Shown here in pieces: positions 1-7,440 of a stretch of DNA of 64,000 nt (its first letter is position 1; each line of letters begins with the position of its first letter). The translations under genes were made by a program, and so were the position numbers. The stretch is from NCBI RefSeq assembly GCF_014203355.1, contig NZ_JACHIR010000001.1, positions 2,358,038 through 2,422,037 of the forward strand, in the 5' to 3' direction. The notes under the pieces are model-generated. The model did not search any database, was not told the origin of the DNA, and saw only the letters and a program-made list of their open reading frames with translations. The stretch comes from Kutzneria kofuensis (GTDB taxonomy: Bacteria > Actinomycetota > Actinomycetes > Mycobacteriales > Pseudonocardiaceae).

Positions 1-597
1 AGGCCAGGGACGGAGGCGCCGCCATGGCGACCGTTGTTGAGCCCGAGGATGGGCCTGCTCTCGACCAGCGCCCTGGTGTCGTTCCTCGGCAGCGCGGGCC
101 TGCCCTTCCTGGTGGCGTTGTACGCGCACGACTTTCTGGCGGCCTCGCCGGAGATGGCGGGTGTGGCGCTGGTCGGGTTCGGCCTGGCGGGCCTGGTGTT
201 GGGGCCGGTATGGGGCACGGTGTGCGATCGGATCGGCGGCAGAGCGGTGGGGGTGATCGGCGCGCTGGCCGGAACGGGGCTGGTGGCGGTGATCGGGTTG
301 ACGGGCTCACTGTTGTCGCTGGCGCTGTGGTGGACGGTGGCGGGAGCGGCGTCGAGCATGCTGACGGTGTCGTTGCAGAACCTGACGATGAGCGCGGTGC
401 CGGGCAACCGGGCGGGGGCGGTCTCGGTGGTGTCGGGCTTCCGGTTCGCGGGCAGCGCGTTGGCGCCGACGGCATGGCTTCCCGTGTACCACAACGGCTC
501 CACAATCGCCTTTGTCGCCGCCGGGAGCAGCCAGCTGATCGCGGCGGCTGCGTTACTCTGCCTTCGTGGCCGAGACGATCCTGCCGCGGTACGGTGA
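1..597 (+). CDS. MFS transporter, C-terminal part (5' end outside window)
   Basis: The frame is open from the first base, so the N-terminal half lies upstream. The visible 198 residues hold about five hydrophobic helices. Between helices sits GPVWGTVCDRIGGRAVG, which matches the conserved MFS loop motif (G-x-x-x-D-R-x-G-R) that normally follows helix 2 or, as here, helix 8. This suggests a 12-helix drug or metabolite exporter. Its last 32 nt overlap the next gene in another frame, so the two are probably co-transcribed and translationally coupled. Substrate cannot be told. Confidence 0.75.
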   Translation, partial: RPGTEAPPWRPLLSPRMGLLSTSALVSFLGSAGLPFLVALYAHDFLAASPEMAGVALVGFGLAGLVLGPVWGTVCDRIGGRAVGVIGALAGTGLVAVIGLTGSLLSLALWWTVAGAASSMLTVSLQNLTMSAVPGNRAGAVSVVSGFRFAGSALAPTAWLPVYHNGSTIAFVAAGSSQLIAAAALLCLRGRDDPAAVR

Positions 598-1675
598 GCG
601 CTCGCTGTGCGAGGTGACACCGTCGCTGCTCGCGGCGCTGGGTGTGCCAGGGTTTGACAACGTGCTGGACGCCGAGCGGGTGTCGGCGGCGTGCCTGCTG
701 GTGATCGACGGTCTCGGCTGGGACCTCCTGCAAGCCCACGCCGAGGATGCACCGTTTCTAAACGCCCACGCGGCCAACAGAGAGCCGCTGACGGCCGGAT
801 TTCCCAGCACGACGGCGACCAGCGTGTCGTCGTTCGGCACGGGGCTGACCTCCGGCACTCACGGCATCGTGGGCTACAGCTTCGCCGCGCCGGAACTGCT
901 GTACGCGTTGCCGTGGCGGGTCAACGGCGCGGATGCGCGGGAAACCCTCGTGCCGGAGGAGATCCAGCCGTTGCCGACACTGTTCGAGCGAGCCGGCATA
1001 GACGTGACGATCGCGGCCCCCTTGCTGCAACGCGGCTCGGGCCTGACGCGGAGCGTCCTGCGCGGCGGCGCGTTCGAGCCGGTGTTCGCACTGGGCGACC
1101 TCGCCGCGAAGATCCTGGCGAACCGGAGCGGGTTCTGCTACGCGTACCACGGCGATCTGGACACCGTGGGCCACCTCTACGGGCCGGGGTCACAGGCGTG
1201 GCGGTGGCAGCTCAACCACATCGACCGGCTCGTGGCGACGGTTGTCGCCGCGTTGCCGCCGGGCGCCCTGCTCGCCGTCACAGCAGATCACGGCATGGCG
1301 CAGATGACGTCCATAGTGGACTTCGACACCGAACCCCAGCTGCGGGAAGGGGTTCGCCTGCTCGGCGGAGAGCCTCGCGCACGGCACGTCTACGCCGAAC
1401 CGGGCGCCGCCGACGACGTACGAGAGGCGTGGCGGAACGTGTTGGGCGACAGGGCGTTGGTCGTCAGTCGAGAGCAGGCGATCGACGAGGGCTGGTTCGG
1501 CCCGGTCGCCGATCGCGTGCTGCCGAGGATCGGCGACGTCATCGCGGCGGCCCTCGGCGAGGTCGGCATCGTCCGCACGGTCAAGGAGAAGTTCGAGTCG
1601 GGCCTCCTCGGCGTGCACGGCTCGCTGACGCCCGCCGAGATGCGGGTGCCGTTCCTGACCTTCGTCGGCAGCTAA
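566..1675 (+). CDS. Alkaline-phosphatase-superfamily nucleotide pyrophosphatase/phosphodiesterase
   Basis: A 369-residue protein of the type I phosphodiesterase family. Metal-binding Asp48 lies in LLVIDGLGWD, and the nucleophile Thr (about residue 82) lies in GFPSTTATSVSSFGTG. Further metal ligands are in GDLDTVGHLYG (about 196-206) and TADHGM (about 239-244). No signal peptide is visible, so it is probably cytoplasmic and hydrolyses phosphodiester or pyrophosphate bonds of unknown metabolites. The GTG start overlaps the MFS gene by 32 nt. It ends tail-to-tail with the acyl-CoA ligase, overlapping it by 4 nt. Confidence 0.85.
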   Translation: MAETILPRYGERSLCEVTPSLLAALGVPGFDNVLDAERVSAACLLVIDGLGWDLLQAHAEDAPFLNAHAANREPLTAGFPSTTATSVSSFGTGLTSGTHGIVGYSFAAPELLYALPWRVNGADARETLVPEEIQPLPTLFERAGIDVTIAAPLLQRGSGLTRSVLRGGAFEPVFALGDLAAKILANRSGFCYAYHGDLDTVGHLYGPGSQAWRWQLNHIDRLVATVVAALPPGALLAVTADHGMAQMTSIVDFDTEPQLREGVRLLGGEPRARHVYAEPGAADDVREAWRNVLGDRALVVSREQAIDEGWFGPVADRVLPRIGDVIAAALGEVGIVRTVKEKFESGLLGVHGSLTPAEMRVPFLTFVGS

Positions 1676-3240
1676 CCGCCGTAACGCTTGCGCAGCTCGA
1701 ACTTCTGCACCTTGCCGGTGGCCGTCCGGGGCAGGCTGTCGACGACGATCAGCGCCGTCGGCTTCTTGAACGACGCGAGCCGGTCCCGGCAGTGCTCGAC
1801 CACATCGTCCAGCGTCGGCGGGTCCGCCGGGTCGACAGCCGTGACGACGGCGACGGGCGTCTGCACCCACTTCTCGTGCCGCGCACCGATGACGGCGACA
1901 TCGCCGACCTTGGGATGGCTGTCGATGACCGCCTCCACCTCGGCGCAGTAGATGTTCTCACCACCGGAGATGATCATGTCCTTCTTCCGGTCGACCACCC
2001 AGATGAAGCCGTCCTCGTCGGCCCGGCACAGGTCGCCGGAGTGGAACCAGCCGCCGGCGAACGCCTCCGCGGTCGCCTCGGGCCTGCCCCAGTAACCCGG
2101 CGTGATCACCGGGCCTCGGTAGACGATCTCGCCGACCTCGCCCGGTTTCACGTCACGCATCTCGTCGTCGACGATGCGCACCTCGATGCCCGGAATCGGC
2201 GTGCCGACCGAGCCGCGCTTGCGCACGGCGTCCTCGGCGCGCAGCAGGCAGACCGTCGCGCACGTCTCCGTCTGACCGAAGGCCGTGAACGCGGCCGCAG
2301 CCGGGAAGGTGTCCGCCAGCGCCTGCAACGTGGACGGCGAAGCGGGCGATGCGCCCCAGGTTATGTTGCTCAGCACCAGGTTTCGCTGCTTGATACCCGG
2401 CACCGCGCAGATCGCCTGCCATTGGCTCGGCACGAAGAAGGTGTGGGTGACCTGTTCCCGCTCCAACAGGTCCACGACCGCAGCGGGGTCGAAGGCGGCA
2501 CCCGAGTAGATCACGATCCGGTCGCCGCCGAGCAGCCGGCCGAGCGCGGTGCCCATGCCGGCGATGTGGAACATCGGCACGCCGAGCAGCACGACCTCGC
2601 CGTCCGGACACTTGCCGCCGGCCGCGATCCGTTGCAGCATCAGCGCCATGTAGAGGTTCCGGTGCGTCAGCACCGCGCCCTTGGGACGGCCGGTGGTGCC
2701 GGAGGTGTACATGATGAACGCCGGATCCTGTTCCGGCACGACGATGTCCAGCGAGTCGTCCGGTTCGACGGCCATCGCCGCCTCGAACTCGGGGCCGATC
2801 CGCAGTGTCGACCGCACGCAGTCCACTTCGGACAGCGCGGCGTCGGCCAGCGGCGCGGTCAGGTCGTCCACGATCAGCAGGCACGCCGTGCAGTCGTGCA
2901 GGATGTAGGCGACTTCGCTTGCCACCAAACGGAAGTTGATCGGCACGGCGATCGCGCCGAGCCGCAGGATCGCGTAGAACGCCTCGGCGGTCTCGATGTG
3001 GTTGGTGGCGAGCACCGCGACCCGGTCGCCGGCGTGCACGCCGCGTTCACGCAACGCCCTGGCCAGCCGATTGACGCGGCGGTCCAGCTCGGTGTAGGTG
3101 CGACGGCACTCGTCGAGCTGGAGCGCGACCCGGTCCGGGAAGATCCGCGCGGCGCGGGCCAGCTGGTTGGCCAGCGCCATGCTGCCGGCCGCGGTGGCGG
3201 CGGCGACGTCCGGATGCGATGCAGCGATCATCGTCCACAC
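1672..3240 (-). CDS. AMP-forming long-chain acyl-CoA synthetase (FadD-type)
   Basis: A 522-residue ANL-superfamily ligase that adenylates a carboxylic acid and transfers it to CoA. The P-loop-like motif YTSGTTGRPKGA is at about residues 178-189, the A5-type FGQTET motif at about 340, GGWFHSGDL at about 405, the hinge DRKKDMIISGGENIYCAEVE near 430, and the catalytic Lys in RTATGKVQK near 512. Length is normal. It is monocistronic, with a 60-bp gap to the phosphatase gene upstream. Substrate chain length cannot be read from the sequence. Confidence 0.88.
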   Translation of the reverse strand: MWTMIAASHPDVAAATAAGSMALANQLARAARIFPDRVALQLDECRRTYTELDRRVNRLARALRERGVHAGDRVAVLATNHIETAEAFYAILRLGAIAVPINFRLVASEVAYILHDCTACLLIVDDLTAPLADAALSEVDCVRSTLRIGPEFEAAMAVEPDDSLDIVVPEQDPAFIMYTSGTTGRPKGAVLTHRNLYMALMLQRIAAGGKCPDGEVVLLGVPMFHIAGMGTALGRLLGGDRIVIYSGAAFDPAAVVDLLEREQVTHTFFVPSQWQAICAVPGIKQRNLVLSNITWGASPASPSTLQALADTFPAAAAFTAFGQTETCATVCLLRAEDAVRKRGSVGTPIPGIEVRIVDDEMRDVKPGEVGEIVYRGPVITPGYWGRPEATAEAFAGGWFHSGDLCRADEDGFIWVVDRKKDMIISGGENIYCAEVEAVIDSHPKVGDVAVIGARHEKWVQTPVAVVTAVDPADPPTLDDVVEHCRDRLASFKKPTALIVVDSLPRTATGKVQKFELRKRYGG

Positions 3241-3300
3241 TCCCTTGTGCGCCGGACCATTCGACGCTACCCAGGGAACGCGGCCAAGACAACAGGCGAT

Positions 3301-3891
3301 TCAGGCCGAGAGGCGGTGCAACGTCCAGCGCGGCGGCGGCCACGCCGTCGGGTCGCCGTCGGTGGTCCACTCCGTGATCGAGGCCGGCGCGACGGCCACG
3401 TCGAAGTCGCGGAGCAGCGGCTGGTTGCCGAACACCGCGAACGACGCTTCGACGGTTTCCGTGTGGCCGACGGCGATCACCGTCTCGTCACGATGCCGCG
3501 CCGCCAGTTCGAGCAGCGTGCGGCTCACCCTGGTGACGAGGTCCGCCCACGCCTCGTTCCCGGTCTCGAACGGCCGGAACACACCGCCGCCCTCGATCCC
3601 GAAGCGTTGTTGGAACTCCGCCGACGTCAGGCCGGTCGCCTCCGGCGGCGTGTGCCACGTGCAGAGGCCGCAGTCCCGCGTCGGTGTCACGCCGAGCCGG
3701 TCGGAGATCACCGCCGCTGTCTCGATCGCCCTTACCTCCGTCGACGAGTAGACCGCGACGGGTCCGCGTTCCTCGGCCGCGAGGCGGTCGGCCAGCGCGG
3801 CGGCCTGGCGCCGGCCGGCCGAGGTGAGGCCCTCCGGGCCACGCAGCGTGTGGTCGGATTCGCCGTGCCGGACCAGCAGCAGTCGGGCCAT
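3301..3891 (-). CDS. Histidine phosphatase superfamily (phosphoglycerate-mutase-like) protein
   Basis: A 196-residue protein starting MARLLLVRHGES, where RHG carries the phospho-accepting His. The second conserved His is in AVGHTETV (about residue 147). The fold matches small SixA/CobC/PhoE-like phosphatases. The start is chosen at the ATG immediately before the RHG strand; an in-frame upstream extension is rich in Arg/Cys and unlike the family. A TCCATAGTGGA palindrome lies 8 bp upstream (3899-3909). It diverges from the leucine-leader/tRNA-like locus. Confidence 0.82.
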   Translation of the reverse strand: MARLLLVRHGESDHTLRGPEGLTSAGRRQAAALADRLAAEERGPVAVYSSTEVRAIETAAVISDRLGVTPTRDCGLCTWHTPPEATGLTSAEFQQRFGIEGGGVFRPFETGNEAWADLVTRVSRTLLELAARHRDETVIAVGHTETVEASFAVFGNQPLLRDFDVAVAPASITEWTTDGDPTAWPPPRWTLHRLSA

Positions 3892-3924
3892 GCAACACTC
3901 CATAGTGGACGCTGGTAAACACCG

Positions 3925-3957
3925 TTGACGGCATCGCCGTCGCTGCGGCACTGTATC
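3925..3957 (+). promoter_or_regulatory. Putative promoter of the leader/tRNA-like transcript
   Basis: A TTGACG box (3925-3930) is followed about 19-21 bp later by ACTGTAT (3950-3956), a usable sigma-70-type -35/-10 pair with a long spacer. It would start transcription shortly before the AGGAG ribosome site of the 7-codon leader ORF. The spacing is longer than ideal, so this is tentative. Confidence 0.35.
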
Positions 3958-3984
3958 GGCACTCACCGAACGAAGGAGTCCACG

Positions 3985-4008
3985 ATGCTTCGCCAGCTAC
4001 TGCTCTAG
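3985..4008 (+). CDS. Leucine-rich 7-codon leader peptide (MLRQLLL)
   Basis: GAAGGAG (3972-3978) sits 6 nt before ATG CTT CGC CAG CTA CTG CTC TAG. Four of seven codons are leucine and each is a different CUN codon (CUU, CUA, CUG, CUC). This looks like a ribosome-stalling leader sensing leucyl-tRNA supply rather than a functional protein. It lies immediately before two alternative hairpins and a Rho-independent terminator. No longer protein can be read here in any frame with good codon bias. Confidence 0.6.
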   Translation: MLRQLLL

Positions 4009-4012
4009 GGAC

Positions 4013-4060
4013 GGCTCGACGTTCGTCGTGGAGCCGCCGCGTTGTCGTGGCGGCTTTTTT
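4013..4060 (+). promoter_or_regulatory. Putative leucine attenuator: competing antiterminator and terminator hairpins
   Basis: Hairpin A pairs GGCT (4013-4016) with AGCC (4032-4035), with inner CGAC/GTCG around a GTTC loop. Hairpin B, the terminator, pairs AGCCGCC (4032-4038) with GGCGGCT (4049-4055) and is followed by a T run to 4060. Both need the AGCC at 4032-4035, so they exclude each other. This is the layout of a ribosome-mediated attenuator: a ribosome reaching the leader stop at 4008 versus one stalled on Leu codons would favour different folds. The only gene downstream on this strand for about 1 kb is the tRNA-like gene. Confidence 0.5.
4032..4060 (+). terminator. Intrinsic terminator between leader ORF and tRNA-like gene
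   Basis: A perfect 7-bp stem AGCCGCC/GGCGGCT with a 10-nt loop is followed by six T residues. This is a strong canonical terminator by the standards of a high-GC genome, where T-tailed hairpins are uncommon. It precedes the tRNA-like gene by 14 nt, so readthrough would be needed to express that RNA from the leader promoter. Confidence 0.75.
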
Positions 4061-4074
4061 GTTGCGTTCAAGCG

Positions 4075-4146
4075 GCTCTGGCCCAACCCGGCAGAGGCAC
4101 CGGATTCAGGATCCGGCCGGTCCAGGTTCGAATCCTGGCGAGGGCA
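4075..4146 (+). tRNA. Atypical tRNA-like gene, anticodon CAG (Leu), short variable loop
   Basis: The anticodon arm CCGGA-TTCAGGA-TCCGG (anticodon CAG at 4107-4109) and T arm CCAGG-TTCGAAT-CCTGG are perfect. The acceptor GCTCTGG (4075-4081) pairs with CGAGGGC (4139-4145) with one mismatch, followed by discriminator A and no CCA. The variable region is only 5 nt, whereas bacterial tRNA-Leu is class II with a long arm. The D stem (GCC/GGC) abuts or overlaps the acceptor strand, so linker positions 8-9 are missing or the 5' end is degenerate. It may be a decayed tRNA, a non-coding tRNA mimic or an unusual functional tRNA. Confidence 0.5.
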
Positions 4147-4150
4147 CGGG

Positions 4151-4176
4151 GTGGCCCCCGGAGATCCGGGGGCCAC
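4151..4176. terminator. Bidirectional hairpin terminator
   Basis: GTGGCCCCCGGA-GA-TCCGGGGGCCAC forms a perfect 12-bp stem with a 2-nt nominal loop. It ends the tRNA-like transcript on one strand and lies 6 nt past the stop codon of the F420-dependent oxidoreductase on the other. There is no T tract, which is common for actinobacterial terminators. Confidence 0.75.
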
Positions 4177-4182
4177 CACACC

Positions 4183-5046
4183 TCACAGGTCGGCGACGCG
4201 CTGCACGGCGGGGGCGATGAACTCCTCGATCCAGCGGGCCGGGGTGCCGGTCGGCGGGGCCACGATGACGGTCTGGATACCGATCTTGGCGTACTCCTCC
4301 ATCTGCGCGGTGAAGGAATCCAGGTTGTCGGCGCGGACGGTGAGGGTGGCCTCGATCTCCGAGAAGTCCCGGCCGACGTCGTCGCAGTGCGCCCGGATGA
4401 CGTCGAGCTTGTGGCTGACCTCCTCCACGGAGCTCGGGAACAGGTTGCACGCGTCGGCGTACTGCGCGACGAACCGCAGGGTCTTCTTCTCGCCACCGCC
4501 GCCGATGAGGATGCGCGGCCGGGGCGAGCGCACGGCCGGCGGGTGGTTGATGGTCTCCGCCAGCTGGTAGTGCTTGCCCTCGAACGGCCCGTCGTTGCCC
4601 TGGTCCCACATCTGCAGGCAGATCCGCAGCGTCTCCTCGAGCCGCTCGAACCGCTCCTTCAGCGGCGGGAACCGCACGCCGAGGCCCAGGTGCTCGCGCT
4701 CGTACCAGGCGGCGCCGATGCCGAGCGTGCCGCGGCCGTTCGACAGCACGTCCAGGGTGGTGACGATCTTCGCCAGCAGGCCGGGGTGGCGGTAGGTGAC
4801 GCCGGTGACCAGCAGGCTGAGCTCGATGGTCGAGGTGTGCGCGGCGAGGAAGCCGAGCGTCGTGTAGCCCTCCAGCATGGGGTCGGGCGCGCCGCCGTTC
4901 TGCTCCATCTGGAACCAGTGGTCCATCACGGACAACCAGCCCACGCCGGCCGCCTCGGCGTTGCGGGCCACCGCGGCCAGTTCGGCGCCGATGCCGGCCG
5001 AACCCGCCGGGTTGTCGAACTTGGTGACGTGGACGCCGACTCGCAC
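4183..5046 (-). CDS. LLM-class F420-dependent oxidoreductase
   Basis: A 287-residue luciferase-like TIM-barrel protein beginning MRVGVHVTKFDNP (GTG start, with GGGAG 8 nt upstream). Family features are WLSVMDHWFQM near residue 40, STIELSLLVTGVTYRHPGLLAK near 75, GRGTLGIGAAWYEREH near 105, PRILIGGGGEKKTL near 180 and a C-terminal TVIVAPPTGTP segment. Such enzymes use reduced F420 (or FMN) to reduce small organic substrates. It is divergent from the BASS transporter across a perfect 18-bp palindrome. A longer in-frame upstream extension would run through that palindrome and is rejected. Confidence 0.86.
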   Translation of the reverse strand: MRVGVHVTKFDNPAGSAGIGAELAAVARNAEAAGVGWLSVMDHWFQMEQNGGAPDPMLEGYTTLGFLAAHTSTIELSLLVTGVTYRHPGLLAKIVTTLDVLSNGRGTLGIGAAWYEREHLGLGVRFPPLKERFERLEETLRICLQMWDQGNDGPFEGKHYQLAETINHPPAVRSPRPRILIGGGGEKKTLRFVAQYADACNLFPSSVEEVSHKLDVIRAHCDDVGRDFSEIEATLTVRADNLDSFTAQMEEYAKIGIQTVIVAPPTGTPARWIEEFIAPAVQRVADL

Positions 5047-5089
5047 AGTCGTCTCCCATTCGGTCGTGAGTGTCGCCACAACGCTATGT

Positions 5090-5107
5090 CCTGGAGCGCG
5101 CTCCAGG
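5090..5107. promoter_or_regulatory. Perfect 18-bp palindrome, candidate TetR-type operator
   Basis: CCTGGAGCGCGCTCCAGG lies in the divergent gap between the F420 oxidoreductase (start 5046) and the BASS transporter (start 5133). A TATGCT -10-like box at 5121-5126 would give a leaderless transporter mRNA starting near 5133, with the palindrome over or just beside the -35 region. The shape suits a dimeric repressor controlling both genes. No regulator gene is adjacent. Confidence 0.6.
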
Positions 5108-5132
5108 TCAATCCCGTGCTTATGCTGCCCTG

Positions 5133-6095
5133 ATGTCCCGGCTGCGGATAGATCCGTACATCCTCCTGCTGCTGGCCACCGTCGGTCTGGCCTCGATACT
5201 GCCCGCACGCGGGATGTACGCAACCGGACTCGGGTACGTCACGACCATCGCGATCGGCTTCCTGTTCTTCCTCTACGGCGCGCGGCTGTCCACCCGGGAG
5301 GCGCTGGACGGCCTCAGGCACTGGCGGCTGCACTCGCTGGTGCTGGCCTTCACGTTCGTGCTGTTCCCGGCGCTGGGGCTGGTGTGCGCGCTGCTCGTGC
5401 CACACGTGCTGACCCCGGAGCTGTACACCGGCCTGATGTTCCTGTGCTGCCTGCCGTCGACGGTGCAGTCCTCGATCGCGTTCACGTCGATCGCCCGCGG
5501 CAACGTGGCGGCGGCGATCTGCAGCGCGTCGTTCTCCAACCTGATCGGCATCGTGCTGACCCCGCTGCTGGTGACGGTGTTCATCGTCAACGGCAGCGGC
5601 GGCGTGTCCTTCGACTCGATCCGGGACATCCTGCTGCAACTTCTGGCCCCGTTCGTCGCCGGCCAGGTGCTGCGCCGTTGGCTCGCCGGCTTCGTCGGCC
5701 GGCACAAAAAGGTGTTGGGCTACGTGGACCGGGGATCCATCCTGTTGGTCGTGTACGTCGCATTCAGCGAGGGCGTGGTGGCCGGCATCTGGGGCCGGCT
5801 GTCCGTCGTGTCGCTCGCCCTGTTGCTCGCGGTGAACGCCGCCTTGCTCGCGTTCGTCCTCGTGACGACGACGGTGCTGGCGCGCCGGTTGAAGTTCGAC
5901 AAAGCGGACGAGATCGCCATCGTGTTCTGCGGGTCGAAGAAGTCGCTGGCCAGCGGGCTGCCGATGGCCAGCGTGCTGTTCCCGGCGGCCTCGGTCGGCC
6001 TGATCGTGCTGCCACTGATGCTGTTCCACCAGATGCAGCTGATGGTCTGCGCCTGGCTGGCCCGCCGCTACGCCGACCAGTACTCCCATGCGTGA
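5133..6095 (+). CDS. Bile acid:sodium symporter family (BASS/SBF-like) membrane transporter
   Basis: A 320-residue protein with about ten hydrophobic helices starting MSRLRIDPYILLLLATVGLAS. The paired conserved blocks PSTVQSSIAFTSIARGNVAAAICSAS-type (about 120-145) and FCGSKKSLASGLPMASVLF (about 270-288) mark the two inverted-repeat crossover regions of the YfeH/SBF_like branch. It likely moves an organic anion. The start is the ATG 7 nt after TATGCT, implying a leaderless message. Its stop overlaps the adenosine deaminase start by 8 nt, suggesting an operon. Confidence 0.85.
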   Translation: MSRLRIDPYILLLLATVGLASILPARGMYATGLGYVTTIAIGFLFFLYGARLSTREALDGLRHWRLHSLVLAFTFVLFPALGLVCALLVPHVLTPELYTGLMFLCCLPSTVQSSIAFTSIARGNVAAAICSASFSNLIGIVLTPLLVTVFIVNGSGGVSFDSIRDILLQLLAPFVAGQVLRRWLAGFVGRHKKVLGYVDRGSILLVVYVAFSEGVVAGIWGRLSVVSLALLLAVNAALLAFVLVTTTVLARRLKFDKADEIAIVFCGSKKSLASGLPMASVLFPAASVGLIVLPLMLFHQMQLMVCAWLARRYADQYSHA

Positions 6096-7026
6096 TCTCG
6101 CCGCGCTGCCCAAGGCGCACCTGCACGTCCACCTGGAAAGCGCCATCCGGCCGTCGACGCTGGCGGAACTCGGTTTCCACTCGGACGCCACGGCGTTCGA
6201 CGGCTTCCGGTCGTTCGCCGACCACAACTCGCTGGTGCGGCAATGCCTGCGGAAGCCGGAGCACTTCACCCGGATCGCCGCCGAGTTCTGCGAGGACCAG
6301 CGGGCACAAGGGGTTCGCTACGGCGAGGTGACGTTCACCGCCGCCGCGCACGGCGAACGGCTGGGCGACCCGGAGATGCCGCTGGCGGCCGTTCTCGACG
6401 GCCTGACGCCGGAATTCGCCGTGATCCTCGACCATTCCCGGCGGCGTTCGCCTGAGCGGTTCGCCGCAACGCTGGAGCTGGCCCGGAAACACGATCGGGT
6501 GGTGGCGATCGGGATGGCCGGCGAGGAGCGGCACCCGATGGCGCCGTTCGCCGAACTCCTCGACGCCGCAAGGGATGCCGGCGTCAGGCTGGTGCACCAC
6601 GCCGGCGAGGACGCCGGGCCGGACAGCATCGTGGAGGCCCTGGACCTCGGCCACGCCGCCCGCATCGGGCACGGCATCCGCAGCCTGGAGTCACCCGATC
6701 TGGTGGCGCGGCTGCGGGACGAGCGGGTGCCGCTGGAGGTCTGCCCGTCCTCGAACGTGGGGCTCGGGCTGGTGCCGTCCTGGCCGGAGCACCCGCTGCC
6801 GCGGCTGGTCGACGCCGGCCTGGTGGTCACCGTGAACACGGATGTGCCGGCCTCGGTGGGCACGGACCTGGTCACCGAGTACGAGCGGATCCGCAAGGTC
6901 TTCGGCTACGACGACGAGGCGCTGGCGGCGCTGGCCCTGGCCGGCGTGGACGCCTCGTTCGCCTCGGACGCAGGCAAGGCGGCGTTGCGTGCATCGATCG
7001 CCGACTGGCTGGCGCCCGGCCCGTGA
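6088..7026 (+). CDS. Adenosine deaminase family metal-dependent hydrolase
   Basis: A 312-residue amidohydrolase. Metal ligands are in HLHVHLESAIRP (about residues 11-22), LVHHAGEDAG (about 168-177, with catalytic Glu in AGE), RIGHGI (about 190-195) and NTDVPASVGT (about 250-259). The usual LDGA after the HxH is LESA and the usual NTDDP is NTDVP, so substrate preference may differ from adenosine (another purine or aminodeoxy nucleoside). It is translationally coupled to the upstream transporter (8-nt overlap), which suggests uptake then deamination. Confidence 0.85.
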   Translation: MRDLAALPKAHLHVHLESAIRPSTLAELGFHSDATAFDGFRSFADHNSLVRQCLRKPEHFTRIAAEFCEDQRAQGVRYGEVTFTAAAHGERLGDPEMPLAAVLDGLTPEFAVILDHSRRRSPERFAATLELARKHDRVVAIGMAGEERHPMAPFAELLDAARDAGVRLVHHAGEDAGPDSIVEALDLGHAARIGHGIRSLESPDLVARLRDERVPLEVCPSSNVGLGLVPSWPEHPLPRLVDAGLVVTVNTDVPASVGTDLVTEYERIRKVFGYDDEALAALALAGVDASFASDAGKAALRASIADWLAPGP

Positions 7027-7054
7027 CGTGGTGGGCACGGGCCGAGCACACGGC

Positions 7055-7258
7055 TCAGAGCATTCGGACGCCGACCGCCTGCGGTCCCTTGCGGCCCTCG
7101 CCGACCTCGAACTCAACCGCCTGGTCGTCGGCGACGCCGGTGAAGTCGTAGCCCTGGATCTCGGAGTGGTGCACGAACAGGTCCGGGCCGCCCGCCGCGG
7201 GCGCGATGAACCCGAATCCCTTGGCGCCGCTGAACCATTTCATTGTGCCCTGAGTCAT
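7055..7258 (-). CDS. CspA-family cold-shock protein
   Basis: A 67-residue single cold-shock domain, MTQGTMKWFSGAKGFGFI onward, with RNP1 (KGFGFI) and RNP2 (LFVHHS). It is a nucleic-acid chaperone that binds single-stranded RNA/DNA. The start has GAGGAC-like purines upstream within a long non-coding leader (7259-7425) that carries three copies of a 22-nt repeat. That long leader is usual for post-transcriptionally controlled csp genes. Confidence 0.92.
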   Translation of the reverse strand: MTQGTMKWFSGAKGFGFIAPAAGGPDLFVHHSEIQGYDFTGVADDQAVEFEVGEGRKGPQAVGVRML

Positions 7259-7299
7259 GAGAGTCCTCTTCCGTGTTGGGGGACGTGAAGTCCGGAGTG

Positions 7300-7440
7300 C
7301 TGGCGGCCAGGCACGAGGGCGCGGTCGGGGAACCCGCGACCGAGATGCTGGCGGCGAGGCGTGCAGGCGTGGGCCCGTGGCCCTTGCCACCGGGGCAAAG
7401 GCACGGTCGGGCTCGGTCCTGGCGGCTAGGCGCGAAGGCG
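7300..7440. repeat. Three spaced copies of a 22-nt GC-rich repeat upstream of csp
   Basis: CTGGCGGCNAGGC followed by RYGNRGGCG occurs at 7300-7321, 7348-7369 and 7419-7440. Copies are 3-5 mismatches apart and spaced 26 and 49 bp. The third overlaps the stop codon of the upstream small gene; all lie in the leader of the cold-shock gene. They could be an RNA or protein binding array or a decayed duplication. Confidence 0.55.

Noticed and set aside
691-3918. 1075-residue open frame on the + strand
   Set aside because: It runs out of frame through the phosphodiesterase and antisense to the acyl-CoA ligase and phosphatase, all of which have clear family motifs. Its product is Arg/His-rich low-complexity text typical of high-GC shadow frames.
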